DNA from: Ricinus communis
Taxonomy: Eukaryota; Streptophyta; Magnoliopsida; Malpighiales; Euphorbiaceae
Direction of reading: 5' to 3'
NCBI RefSeq assembly: GCF_019578655.1
Contig: NC_063257.1
Span: 29,378,362 to 29,442,361, forward strand
Length of the DNA stretch: 64,000 nt
Shown piece by piece: positions 10,440 through 21,569 of the stretch (its first letter is position 1; the number at the start of each line of letters is the position of its first letter). The translations under genes were made by a program, and so were the position numbers. The notes under the pieces are model-generated. The model was not told the origin of the DNA. It made no database searches and worked only from the letters and a program-made list of their open reading frames with translations.

Positions 10440-11940
10440 TAAACTTCAAGATTTTGAAATCATTTCCTCTTGAATTTGAGGATCGAACAGTAAGCAGAAT
10501 CATTTTCTGGTCTTTGGCTGTTTGATGGCTTTGATTTCTTTGAAGTTCTTGAACGGTAGGAAGAAGGGTTTTTCGGCTTTTCCCTTTATCAAAATCATAG
10601 TAAGATCATAAGTATTCTACTAGAAGAAGGGACAAGGGTTTCAGTTTTAAAATCTCTTTTAAAACTGTTTTGGATTTGAGGATCATTAATATGTGACTTC
10701 AAGAAGGGCTTCTTGTTGCCTAGTGAGCATATTAATATTCTTCAAATACGATCTCTCGAATAATCAGATGAGGTTTTGATTTCATCAATTTGAAATTCTT
10801 CCTCACTATTTGAAAATTTTGATTCAGAGGAATCAACTAGAAGAGCGAAATTTTTGTTAAAACTTCTTCTTCTATTCGAAGCTCATGGAGTTTTTTAGAA
10901 AACTTGCAATATTTTGAAGTATGGCCCTTTTTGCCACATTTATAGCAAGTAATTTTGCTAAAATCTCTTTTAGAATTTTGTTTTGGAAATTTGGAAGAAG
11001 ATGGCTTTTTGTAGAAATTCTCCTTATTTTTAGGAGTCTTTCTATTTTTGAAAAATCATTTTTCTTAAAAGGTTTGGAAAATCTTCTTTGCATTTCCCTT
11101 TGCGGTAGTAGAGGGAATACATGGGATTATACTCAAATTGGTTGCAAAAACTACCTAGTTCTTGCCTAGTCTTTTCATCTCCCATTCGAGCTCTTTAGAG
11201 CTTAAGGTCATGGCATATCTTTAATCCTTCTTTCCGGGTAAGGTACGACTAATTCACCATAAGTGTAAAAATCATAAGGGATCCGGCCATTGCTGGGCTT
11301 TTCTTATGGTATTCTAACTCTTTCACCTAGAATCTTAGGTAAACCAAATTTAAGAACTTCTCTTTCCGAAAGGTTGGCTTGAATCTTCCCTAAGCATGAT
11401 TCCGGTTAGGAAGGTGTCTTTATAGGTTTGGAAATTGCTAAGCTTTTGCGGTAAGATTGAGGAGCTCAACATTCTTATCTTCGGAAGAGAAGGGTCTCCT
11501 GTAAGTGAAGGGAAATTGTTAGGATCAAGGTTGACACAGCATCCTCAATTGGATTTTCTAAATCATCTAAGATGGGGGTCCCTTATTGTGGTTTGGATGA
11601 CACCTAGGATTTGGGAGTCATTGTGCTTGTGTGAGATGGTAATCCCACCATCCTTTGTTGGCCGAGAAATCCATTTATAAGGAGAACCGCACAATGGCTC
11701 TATCAGAGGTACCGCTTTGGGTTTTGTAGGCATTGACTGCCATGGTCATCTGTTGTAAGAGACCAAGAATGTTGTATTCCGACATTCCATCTATATTCCA
11801 TTCATAGACGGAGGAGGCATTGAATCTAGACTGGATTAGGATATTGTTCCTATTTTCTATTCCTAGATCTCGGAGCGATACTCTGGGGTATGCCGGTTAA
11901 TCTAGGGGCTTGCCATCCAAACTGATGTTGGATGGTTTGT
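10440..11940 (-). pseudogene. Pararetrovirus coat protein and zinc knuckle, minus copy
   Basis: The coat region (about 11940-11200) matches the plus copy but is in many frames. The GWWDYHLT block is readable near 11655-11630. The CCHC knuckle CYKCGKKGHTSKYC is intact at about 10950-10908, within an open piece at 11093-10872. The acidic linker follows down to 10440. Open frames on the plus strand here are shadows. Confidence 0.7.
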
Positions 11941-12436
11941 CAATGACACTTTCAAGCTCTGAATCATTGGATTCATTGCTTTGGGCTTGATCTAAAGCAC
12001 TGATATTCCTACTGCTTTGAGGAGTATCTGGTACTAGGTTTTTGGAGGATTCAAAACGCTAATTTCTCTCTGTCAACACTTCGGTTTCTGTAAATTGATC
12101 TTGGCTAGGCTTTGAGATTTGGTAGGGTTTGAAGACTGGATTTTTGTGCTTTTCCGATTGACTTATCTCTTTTGGATGTTCAGTCTTGGGGATTAGAGAG
12201 GTGAAGACTATAGGAGGTTTTTGGATCTGGCTTTCTATCCTAACAAGCTGCTTTCCTATTGTGTTAAGATAGGTGTTCGAGAAATTGTTCTATTGAACAA
12301 TATTCTTGACATTCTTTTCAAGATTTTCTCCTACCAGTTTGTAAGGTGTAGCCTCTATTTCATTCTCTCCATAAGGAATGGTTATTTTCCTAAGGGGAGG
12401 ATGTTCAGACTGGATAATTAGGTTTTCTCCTACCTT

Positions 12437-13261
12437 CTACTCTAGAGTCTTATTACTTATTGTGACAGGACTAATGAGCTTTTCTTTGAAAGGATAAAGG
12501 ATACCATTTTCTTTGCAATAGATTTGAAACCAATCAAAAAATTTGATTTGGACTTTGTTTTGAATGCAAAACTGATAGTATCTTTCTTGAAGACTATCTT
12601 TTTCTTTCAAAAAATTCTTAAAAAACCAAAGTTTTTTAGAATGGTTTTTCTTTGAATAGAAATCTTCATGCAAAAGTTTTTTATCAATTTGAAAATCTTT
12701 TGAAATCATGTTGAGCTTTGCTTCTAGATTTTGTGTTATTGCAGATGGTGATGGTGAAGAGGGGGTAGAGACGATCTCTATATCCTCATCTTCTTTCTTT
12801 GGTTCATTGTAAACTGGTATGGGGATATTGCTTTGGTAATCAACATTCTGTAGTATATTGCTTGAGCTTAGTATATCAAATGTTGAAAATCTGGGTTGTG
12901 TTTGAGATGGAGTTGGTTCTTTGTAAGGAGCATAAATAATATAAGGTATTTTTGATACCCTTCCAATATCTATGGTCGATGTTGAAGAATCATCATTAGA
13001 AAATCTAGAAGAGGTTGATTTCCTGTTGAATGTAAGCTTTACTTTTCCATCTGGGAATTGGGTTATATTTTTGAGATTTGTATTTGGTTCACATTTGCTT
13101 TGGGGATTCGAGTTGGGTTGCACCTTCAAGGATCCATTCTTCTGGAAGAGTGATGTCTTTCCATTGAATGGTTTTTGGAATTGTTGCGTTGGATTTGGAG
13201 AGATCTGTTTGTAGGAATAAGGTTTCTCCTTTTGGTGAATGGAGCTTGTGTTTTGAACCAA
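12437..13261 (-). pseudogene. Pararetrovirus movement-to-coat linker, 274 codons open
   Basis: The longest intact viral frame in the minus copy. It is rich in Ser, Pro, Asn and Lys, with a more ordered block near its end (KFFDWFQIYCKENGILYPF, about 12545-12488). Its beginning overlaps the end of the movement protein frame by about 150 bases, so a frameshift joins them near 13110. There is no counterpart for most of it in the plus copy. The role is unknown; position suggests part of the polyprotein between movement and coat domains. Confidence 0.6.
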
Positions 13262-13885
13262 AAGCAGAAATCATGGCTTTGTAATGTATTTTGAAAATCA
13301 ATGCTATCGGAATAGATCCTTCAAGCATTTTGTAGTTATGTGTCTTTATTTGAAGAACAATGCTTTTTAAAACATTTTTATCATTTAATGATATTGTAAT
13401 GTTTGGAAAACAGTTGAAAGAAATTGGTCCTTTATTGAGGCTCGACTCAACAGTACCTAATAAAGAATCATAAAAATTTGTAAACCTAGCATCTCTAAGG
13501 ACTGCTAAGATGGAAGTATCTAAACCTTCTATGGTAAAGGGCTTTATTCCTACCTGGACAAGGCCTATATGGATATACTTATAATCTTTTTCTTTATGCT
13601 TCTGGAGGTCTTTGGATTTAAAAGATAAATTTCTTCAAAAGGCTTTGAAATCTGAATATCTCTTTCTTCAGTTTTGATAGTAAAATCAGTTTTAAAAAGA
13701 GGAAACTTTGAATACTCATAAATTTGTTTCTTTTAAACTTTGGGTATTTTCCAATCATCAATGTGCTTTGTAAAATCTTCAATAGTGATTTCTTCACTAT
13801 TTACTAAACCTTTGTATCTTGAGGACTCAGAGGTAGAAGAATTTGAAACAGAAGAAGATCTACAGAAAAATGGTTCTAAATTCAT
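13110..13885 (-). pseudogene. Pararetrovirus movement protein (30K superfamily), broken
   Basis: The ATG at 13885-13883 is the first after the primer-binding site leader and opens the polyprotein. A TAA near 13686 interrupts the frame and a frameshift follows near 13625. Beyond it the 30K-type core is clear: YIHIGLVQVGIKPFT (about 13585-13540), then DSLLGTVESSLNKGP near 13470-13430 and a long open piece at 13328-13089. Proteins of this superfamily enlarge plasmodesmata to let virus pass between cells. The breaks rule out function here. Confidence 0.7.
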
Positions 13886-14072
13886 TTTAAAATAAACCAA
13901 AATAACTTTCTAAACAAACATAAACCAAGCCACCAGTTTTACTGCCCTTACACCTGACGGGACTTACTACTGTGCATAAATGAATAGTGCTTGTTTATCA
14001 GTAATATGATGCAGATTAAAATGAGTTTAAAATCTTCTTTATGCAGATGATGCTTCTTTCCCGGAACCCAAT

Positions 14073-14086
14073 TGGCTCTGATACCA
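14073..14086 (-). promoter_or_regulatory. Initiator tRNA-Met primer-binding site of the virus
   Basis: On the minus strand TGGTATCAGAGCCA is complementary to the 3' end of plant initiator tRNA-Met. It is the minus-strand DNA primer site used by caulimovirids and marks the start of the viral genome map. It lies about 190 bases upstream of the movement protein ATG, as expected. A (GT)n run follows at 14107-14120, close to the virus/host border. Confidence 0.85.
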
Positions 14087-14098
14087 AGTCTGTTATTA

Positions 14099-17000
14099 TC
14101 AATAAAGTGTGTGTGTGTGTGAAAAGTAAGATTTTTAACATGTTTTCTCTTTTTTACATGGCCTTTTCTCTTTCTTTTTTTAAGGCATTTCTCTTGATTT
14201 ACATAAATTCTTCTTATAATTTTTTTTTCTCTTAAGTTCCCTCTTTCTTCTCTTAAAATGGAGTATTTAAGAGATTTTATTTTACTAAACTTTTTAGCTT
14301 TCTTCCTTTTATTGATCTTGCATTTAAATTTTTTTAACTTCCTTTCTTTTATTTTTTTTTTCTTTCATATATAAATACTAGCACTTTACTCGTGTCATTG
14401 CATGATTGTTTTATTTATTTTAAATCAAAAAAAATTATTTTATATATTATATAATTCAATTTATAATTATATTAGTGTAAAAATAAATTTTATTTTATTT
14501 TATGATACTTTTATCTATATATATATATATATTAGTGTTTTATAAAAATTATAATACATTCTTATGAAATTTTTCTATTTTTATACGCTAAAGTAAATAA
14601 ATATGAAAAATATATATATTTATCAATTTTAACTCTTTATCTATTTTATTGCACTAATAAGTTCTCATAAATTTATATAATATTTATTTTAAATAAATAA
14701 GATTGTTAGAACTTTTGCTATTTATTTATTATTATTATTATCTTTTTATATCACATATATATAGATTAAATTATTTTATTTATTTTATTGGACTAATAAA
14801 TTCTTCAATATGCCATAAATTTCTTTTAACTATTTTTATGAGCCAAATGTGAATTCCTATTCTTTTTTATTATTTTTATTAATTTTTGTTTATATATATA
14901 TAAATACATATGAATATAAATATATATTTTATTAAAAAAATAATAAGATTTATTATTAATATGTGTGCCTTTACTAATTATTATACTTATTATAATCATT
15001 TTAAGAATATAATAATCTTATATTTAAATAAATCAAGAATACCATATTCATTATTAGTATTATTTAAGATCATATTAATTCATAAGTTAATATTTTTATA
15101 AATATTGCCATATATCGTTTTTTCATTGGAAAACAATATGACATGGCTTTATATAATTTTACCACATAAGAACTCATGGAAAAACTTAGCATTTTTAATA
15201 TATATCTTATAGATTTTATTCTTTTAACTCTTATTCTCTTATTTTTAAAGAAAAATAAAAACTCTTAATTCTCATATTTTATTTATTAATTTTTTTCTTT
15301 TTACTATTTATTTTATTTTATTCACAAGCTACTGCCATCTTCTTCAACTCAATTTCTTTATTATTTTTATGTTTGTCATGGATGTTTTTTCTATGAATAG
15401 ATAAATTTATCTTTTTTTTTTTTGCTTTCTCTATGATAGATTAGTTAAATTCAAACAATAGTCTCTCTATATAAAAAGAGCATTTTAGGAGACGTTTTAT
15501 CTTTTCTAAATATTTTTTTTATTTTCTTTATGCATTTTGATATATATTTTAAAAAATTTATCCCATATTTTAATATAATTTATTTTCCTTACATAACACT
15601 TTTTCTATTTTTTGAGGATATTTATGTGGTTTTTTAATATATAATTTTTTCATTAATAATTTAATTAAAATTTTCGTTGGTTTATCCATATTATTATATC
15701 CTTCACTTTTAACAATGTAAGTTTAAGTTTCTAAATTTTTTTTAATTTCTTTCGGATATTTTATTTAAAGAAAAATAATATTGAAGTAGAGATTATCAAA
15801 TACTAAAATTTTTGAAAATCTATAAAATACTAACTATAATGAAACTTAGTAATTGATAATTTATGAAATATAATTATCTAATATTTTATTAATATCTATA
15901 TAAATAAATTATTAAAACTATTTAATATTATTTTAATAATATCTTAATCCGCCCGTGAGCCCGGCATTGGTCTAGTTTGTATTTATAAGACTCTTTAATA
16001 GTCGAGGATGACCGCAAAAAATCTTTACTGTACTGGAAGGGTTTTGCCCTTTCCATGATAGGAAAAGAAGTCGAGGAGGATGCAATCAAAGTGTAAACTT
16101 CTTGTGTCGTTTTCATTGCCTACTTAATAATGCAAAACGAAAAAAAAGAAAATATAATCAAGAAATGAAAATTGTTGGCAGCAAACATTTGGTGCTTCCC
16201 GAATAGAAGATTGTTACAGCGAATTTCCATGCCATTGATAGGTGAAAAGTTCAGGAATCAACTGGCAACTTTATGCAAGGCAGGGAGATCAATGGCAACT
16301 ACCACAAAACGACAACGTAAGAAGACCGTTTCTATAAGGGGATAAATAAATAGACAGTGTTTAAATTTTTTAGGAATTGCTAGCGACGAGCATGAGAGAA
16401 ATAAATTTCATATTAAGGTATATATTATATTTTTTAATTTTATTAATTTAAGTTCAGTTGTTAATATTTGATTTTTGATGTGTTAAATTTGTCAAACCAT
16501 GAGAATTTAGGTGACTGAAATTTCAAGATAGCTGCCAGAGGGATAATTCTTTTTTTTTTTCAACTTTGGTATTAAATAAATAATTACAATAAAATAATTT
16601 TAACATTATGAGTATTTTTTTAATATTAAAAAGAGAAATTTCCAAAAAAAAAAAAAAGAGTTAACAGACTATAAATTGTACAATAGGATGTGGTATTTTC
16701 TTTATACTTGACATAAAAAGAAAAATCACTTTTACAAAAGAAAAGGTTCAAATTTAGGACTTTTCTCTCAAAAAGCAAACGCTCTTATCATTAGAGCTAA
16801 TTTTGGAAGTGTTTTTTTTTAATTATTGACTGAAAAATAAATTGTAGACCATAGCAATTTTTTCAATAAAAATATTATTTGGGTGAATTCTAGAGTTATT
16901 GTTCATTACAATGTCTTTTTTTTTTTCTAATATTTTAGTGTCAATGTGAAAAAATTTTGTATGTAAATTTTGTGTAAAATATGACAATTCAATAATTTGA

Positions 17001-18295
17001 TATAAATTTACTACATTTATTTCAAATTTACAGAAAGTAAATAGTATTTAGAGTATATAAACCTTTTATTGTATTAAATAATTTAAGCCATATGATTGGT
17101 AATGATATAACTTTTGACACGTTAAGGGAATAAATTTAATAATATATTAAGAACTTACATATATTGATTTTAATTTACATAAGAAATTTTGTTATGCAAA
17201 TTTTATATTTCTTATGTTAATTGTTATCGTATTAAACATTTTAAATCATATGATTCACTGATGTACTAAAATTGTTAATTAAAGACAAGATAATTAGACA
17301 TTACATGATTTTACGTAACATCACAAAAACTGTTTTAACTTTTTGTGTTGATTATAAGTTTTTTTTTTCTTATTATATTAAGTAGGGATAAATATAAAAA
17401 AATTTAAATATTAGAAATTAATATATATATATATATATTAACAGAATATGAAATGAAAGAAAAAGAAGAGAGATGGGTAACAGAGAAGAAAGCAAAAGCC
17501 ATTTTGCAAATCCTATTAGGCCAAGACAAAGACAAGAAGGACAATCTTGATTTTGCAATACCAGAAGTGTGGAAGTAATGTCAGATTATGGAAATAAAAC
17601 AAAGAGACAGAGGTGCATAAAATAGAATAGTGAAGTCCAAAGTTTTCTTTTGGAGGGCTTTGAGAGACATACTGAGCTGCATGAAACATCTCTGTAAAAT
17701 TAAATCTTTGTAGAACTCCAATTTGTCCCCCTTGTCTGCAAACAGCAAAAAAATAACAGAAACTAGTACCATTTTTCTTTGTCCTTTTGCTACACAGTTA
17801 CATTTTTTTTTCTTTTTTGGAAACAACAGCTACATAGTTACATAGTTCTAACCCTCCAAGTTTTCCTTGGAATACATGTCTCTAAATTAAAGGAGAATCT
17901 CAAGCTAAGAAATTGATCATGTTTAATAGTTGGAGGATAGTTTAATAAAAATATAACTAAAAAAAAAAAAAAAAAATTCTAGTTACTTATTAGATATAGA
18001 ACTACTAATTAATTCACATTACTACTAAACTAGTTTATGAAAGAAATTATAACATATAAAGGATTATATGAACCTTTTTTACATAAGTGCTACAATAATT
18101 ACTGTCGTACTTATATTAAAATTAATTGATATCATATATTCAAAATTAAAAAAAGATAATACCTACCTAAATTGTGAGCAATTAGGAACATGATTCAACT
18201 TCGATAATGCAATTCTCCATTCTCAAGTTTGATATTTTAATTTAGCATATTTTTTTTTTGCATCAATTTAATATTAGAAAACCTTTCAGCAATAC
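14099..18295. other. AT-rich region without a recognisable gene
   Basis: About 4.2 kb of mostly AT-rich sequence with TA, A and T runs (for example near 14518-14532, 17421-17438 and 17960). Two less AT-biased islands stand out. At 15950-16330 a minus frame of about 60 codons begins with an ATG at 16116. At 17455-17870 a plus stretch ends ILQILLGQDKDKKDNLDF and then stops at 17578. Neither resembles a family I know. No tRNA, LTR or transposase was seen. Confidence 0.5.
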
Positions 18296-19737
18296 TGATG
18301 TGTGCTACTTGTGTTAGCTACAATCTAAGACAGTGTACCTATCGATGCAGTCTAGCACTAATGGCGAATATCAAGGTCGTATTCCTTGGAAAAGTGAAAG
18401 CCCAGAGTTACTCCTTTGTTCTTTGTTATATTAACCTAAAATAAATGATGAATAATTTCTAAACTAACTAATAGCTACAAGCTAAGTTCTAAGGGAGATG
18501 CAAGAGTAATTGATAACTAAAATAACCAAGGCAAGAGAGTAAACCCAAAAGGAACCTAAACTAGTTGGTAATCAAACAAAAGATAAAGGATTGGTGAGTC
18601 TAATTATGCTACCCATGGACGAATTCTAAACGAATTCGGTTTCTCTCTCGAGATAACCGACTTCCTAAATCTAATAACCTAAAGTTGGAATCTCTTCCTA
18701 ACGATTGATTCTTAAATTAGCATTAAGCTTTAATCCGCCTCTATTAAGCTTTGTTAATTCTTAATCCGGCTAGTTAATTATCCTTATCTCTAAGTGATTA
18801 TTAACCAGTTCTTGCTATTCAAAATTCCAATTGCCAAATGGACTTCTCAATCACACAAAGCAATCTAAACACACAATTCACAACGTCTCATGAATAATGC
18901 ATTATCTTATTAATACTGAAAGCAAGAAGAATACAAAACTAATCCAAACAATCCAACAATATAATACTAAGCCAGAAATCCCAATGGATTTAATCAATCT
19001 AACTAATCATGTTCATTATCAAAATACACAAGAATTCAATTACAACAATGAGTAAAGATAGAGAAAATCCGATTACACCCTTGGATGAGAGTAAACAGTC
19101 CCAAATCCTTTTACTCCAATTGAATCGATTCTTGTTCCTCTTGCTCGATTTGAAAACCAATCAACGAAACTCGCCCAATCTTCAATCTTTGAAGGGAATC
19201 CGATTGAAACCTTGATCCAAGTCTCCTTTTCCCTTGGTTCCAGCTCAGAAAACCTTTAGAGAGAGAAATATTAGGATTTGGGACGTTCTCCCCTGCTCTC
19301 CTTCTTTTCTTTTCTCTCTTCATTCTTTTAATTAATTCCCCCTGTCGTCGCCAACACGGCCGTGTTCCTGGACGTGTTAGGAACACGGTTTGGTGTTTCT
19401 GGCCGTGTTACTCTCTATGGCCGTGCTCCCTAAGAACTACTTTTTCTTTGATGTTTGATGCACCCAACACAGCCGTGTTGGTGCTCGTGTTGGGAACACG
19501 GCCAGTGTTGAAACCAACACGGCCCTGTTCAGCTTCCTCATGCTCGTACTTAGCTTGTTTCGGCAGCTTCGGCGTCCAATTATACTCCAATTCTTCCCTT
19601 TATCATCCTTTGACTTCTTTTGGACCTAACGCACACAAACAGACGCATAGGGTGAGTGTTGGGACCAATTCACATCCAAATGTCCATAAAATCAATCTTA
19701 AAAACTCCATTTAGATGTATGTATTTTACGCACATCA
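18296..19737 (-). mobile_element. Probable solo LTR of a Ty3/gypsy-related element
   Basis: The block begins TGATGTGTGC and ends GCACATCA, i.e. TG...CA ends with a short inverted match, over about 1.44 kb. Near its left edge, on the minus strand, is the motif series CCAAGGAATACGACCTTG...GGTACACTG, which resembles the 3' end of plant Athila/Tat-type LTRs. The same type of end is seen at 26750-26838 and 49360-49440. No primer site, polypurine tract or coding sequence adjoins it, hence solo LTR. A clear 5-bp target duplication was not found (aatac against atatc), so boundaries are tentative. Confidence 0.55.
19353..19530. repeat. Cluster of CACGGCCGTG-type palindromic motifs
   Basis: The palindrome AACACGGCCGTGTT occurs at 19353-19366. 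Degenerate copies (GGCCGTGTT, AACACAGCCGTGTT, GGAACACGG, AACACGGCC) follow to 19530, at least eight in about 180 bases. The stretch is GC-rich against an AT-rich background and lies inside the putative solo LTR. Similar motif arrays are common in plant gypsy LTRs. Reading frames here are by-products of the repeats. Confidence 0.7.
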
Positions 19738-20459
19738 ATATCCTAAAATCAATAAAAAAAATATCATTTTTACCGTGTAAACTCTTTTCTTTAAAAAATA
19801 CTACTTTTTAAATTTTTGTTAAGAATATAGTGTGGTTGTTTTTTAATTTTTTTTGTTTGTTTTGTTGTTTTACTAAAAGACGACCAAAGCAAAAACTGAA
19901 AAAACAACTAAAACTGTATTTTTGATATTTTCACACAATAAAAATATAAAAAGATTTATGCCGTATTTTTTATAAAAAATAAAAAAACATGAATATTTTT
20001 GTTATTTTTCGTTAATATTATGACTTTTGAACATCTTCGGTATTGCTCCAAAACTCAATCCACAAACACTTCCATTTCTCTTTGGCAAGTATTTGAAACT
20101 AAATATCTCTTTCAATAAGAACATTGTTGTCAAATTCATGATTTGCTTCCTTTTCAGCTTCAAGTTCTTCAATTCTTTCCTATATAAATGCATTTAAAAA
20201 GGGTTCATAATAATATTATTTCTATTTAATAATATAAAAACACATAAATAAAAAATAAGAGAAAGAAATTACTATAACTTTTGTACTTCAGTTGAAACTT
20301 ATGTTCCATCCGTATGCTTTGCAGTGCTTCAAATAAAATTGCGTTCTATAAGGCAATTTTCTTGTGCTCTTGCACGACACCGTTACAGTTAATAGCTAGA
20401 AAATAAATTACTTATTTCTGTTGTAAAGAAAACTAAAAACAAAATTACTGTATGATGAT
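19738..20459. other. Gene-free AT-rich spacer
   Basis: No assignable gene. A minus frame (20193-20002) contains an ELEAEKEANHEF-like charged stretch and could be an exon remnant, but it has internal irregularities and matches nothing I recognise. The rest is low-complexity AT-rich DNA. Confidence 0.4.
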
Positions 20460-20842
20460 TGTACTTTTTTCTTTTCTCTGAGAATAGCAGCTTCATTAAT
20501 GAAAACCAAGAGGCCCCTGTCTCAGAAACAACCAAAGAGTTCAAATAATCTGGTAATGCACCGGCAAAAATAGTGCCTATTGGAAAAGAAAAGAAATATG
20601 TTTAGCAAGACTGTGTGCCAACATATTTGCAGTTTCGTTAATGCTAGAAAAAGACCAAACAGAAAAAGGAAGGATAACAAGACATAAAATCAAACTTTAT
20701 GCACCCAAAGTAGGAATAATCTGTCCTCAAAACTCTTGATCCCATTGAATAGGTTATGACTGCTTCCTTCAAAGCTTACTTTATCAAGCAACATTCTTTT
20801 GGCTAGAAGAACACCTCCTCTGCAAGCAACGACCTCAGCTAT
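20460..20842 (-). pseudogene. RNase H-like fragment of a LINE or related pseudogene
   Basis: Minus-strand pieces read AEVVACRGGVLLAKRMLL (about 20840-20785) and, in another frame, NETANMLAHSLAKHIS (20640-20592). This is the order and spacing of plant RVT_3-type RNase H domains found at the C terminus of LINE polyproteins: an early A-x-R-x-G-x-x-L-A block and a late R/T-A-N-x-x-A-H-x-L-A block. Frameshifts and a stop lie between. It is cut at 20842, where the gypsy copy begins. Family assignment is moderately supported only. Confidence 0.45.
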
Positions 20843-20864
20843 ATCAATAGGATAGATAGTATTG

Positions 20865-21538
20865 CAACTAGAAATAATTTTTTGGACTCAAGGAAGTAAA
20901 ATAAAAGCTCAAAGCCCATAAATGTTAATATAATTAATTAAGTATTTTGATTAATTAGTTAGTTAGTTAATAATTAAAGGGAGTGGCTAGATATACACAC
21001 GTGAAATAAAGAGTAATTGGAGGAGTTATTTAAGCAGTTACTCCCATTCTCTAAGTAGAAGGAGATAATGGGGCACTATGACATAAAAAATGAAAGCAAC
21101 TCCCTGGAACTTGGAGATCCCTATAAAAAGTAGACATCAAGCACAAATAAGGGAGCATCAACAATCAAACACAACAACTACACAAAATCAATATTATTCA
21201 ATATTAATTCTCAACAAACACTTTCAAAGTTTTAGTTTCCAAAAAACTATTTCTTTCATTTAGTTCTTTGCATTTATTTTCAAACATTCGGTTATATTAT
21301 GCAAATTTCATTTCCATTAATTTAAATATAAGTTGTTCAATTCAACTTTTTTTCTTTACAAACATTTACTACTACTCGTTTAAATCTTGTAGTGTCTCTT
21401 GAGGATTTAAGCAAACTGTCAAGGAAGCTTAGGAATTCATAAAGAATCTAATTTAGAAGTCAATTCAAGATGCATTAATTACAACGGTCCATGTACCTAC
21501 ATACATGGCATGCTCAACAAAATTCCTACCAAACATAT
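20865..21538 (+). repeat. LTR-like segment of gypsy copy A
   Basis: The segment is matched by about 24250-24930 at the start of copy B, with small indels (for example in a TTAG microsatellite near 20955 and 24347). It contains a TATA box, then a TCAACAATCAAACACAAC stretch typical of transcript starts, and ends before the primer-site-like TTTGGCAC motif. Exact LTR ends were not fixed because no third copy lies in the window. Confidence 0.5.
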
Positions 21539-21569
21539 GTTTGGCACACTCGGTGGGACTAGTTCTCAT

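Larger units (their letters stand above)
6960..14098 (-). mobile_element. Endogenous caulimovirid, minus-strand copy, near full length
   Basis: Read on the minus strand from 14098 down, this copy has the tRNA-Met primer-binding site, movement protein, linker, coat protein with zinc knuckle, reverse transcriptase/RNase H, ORF2, TATA box and leader. That is a complete set in genome order over about 7.1 kb, a plausible genome length for the family. The part from about 12480 down to 7041 mirrors the plus copy but is shorter by roughly 500 bases, through many small deletions, and every long frame is broken. It is the more informative copy because it retains the 5' third that the plus copy lacks. 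Confidence 0.85.

Noticed and set aside
11435..11680. Plus-strand frame of 81 codons
   Set aside because: It is antisense to the coat protein region of the minus viral copy.
14518..14532. TA repeat as a satellite or origin
   Set aside because: Short simple repeat, one of many in AT-rich DNA, with no higher-order structure.
19111..19714. Overlapping open frames on both strands near the CACGGCCGTG array
   Set aside because: They arise from GC-rich repeated motifs, contain no known domain and lie inside a probable LTR.
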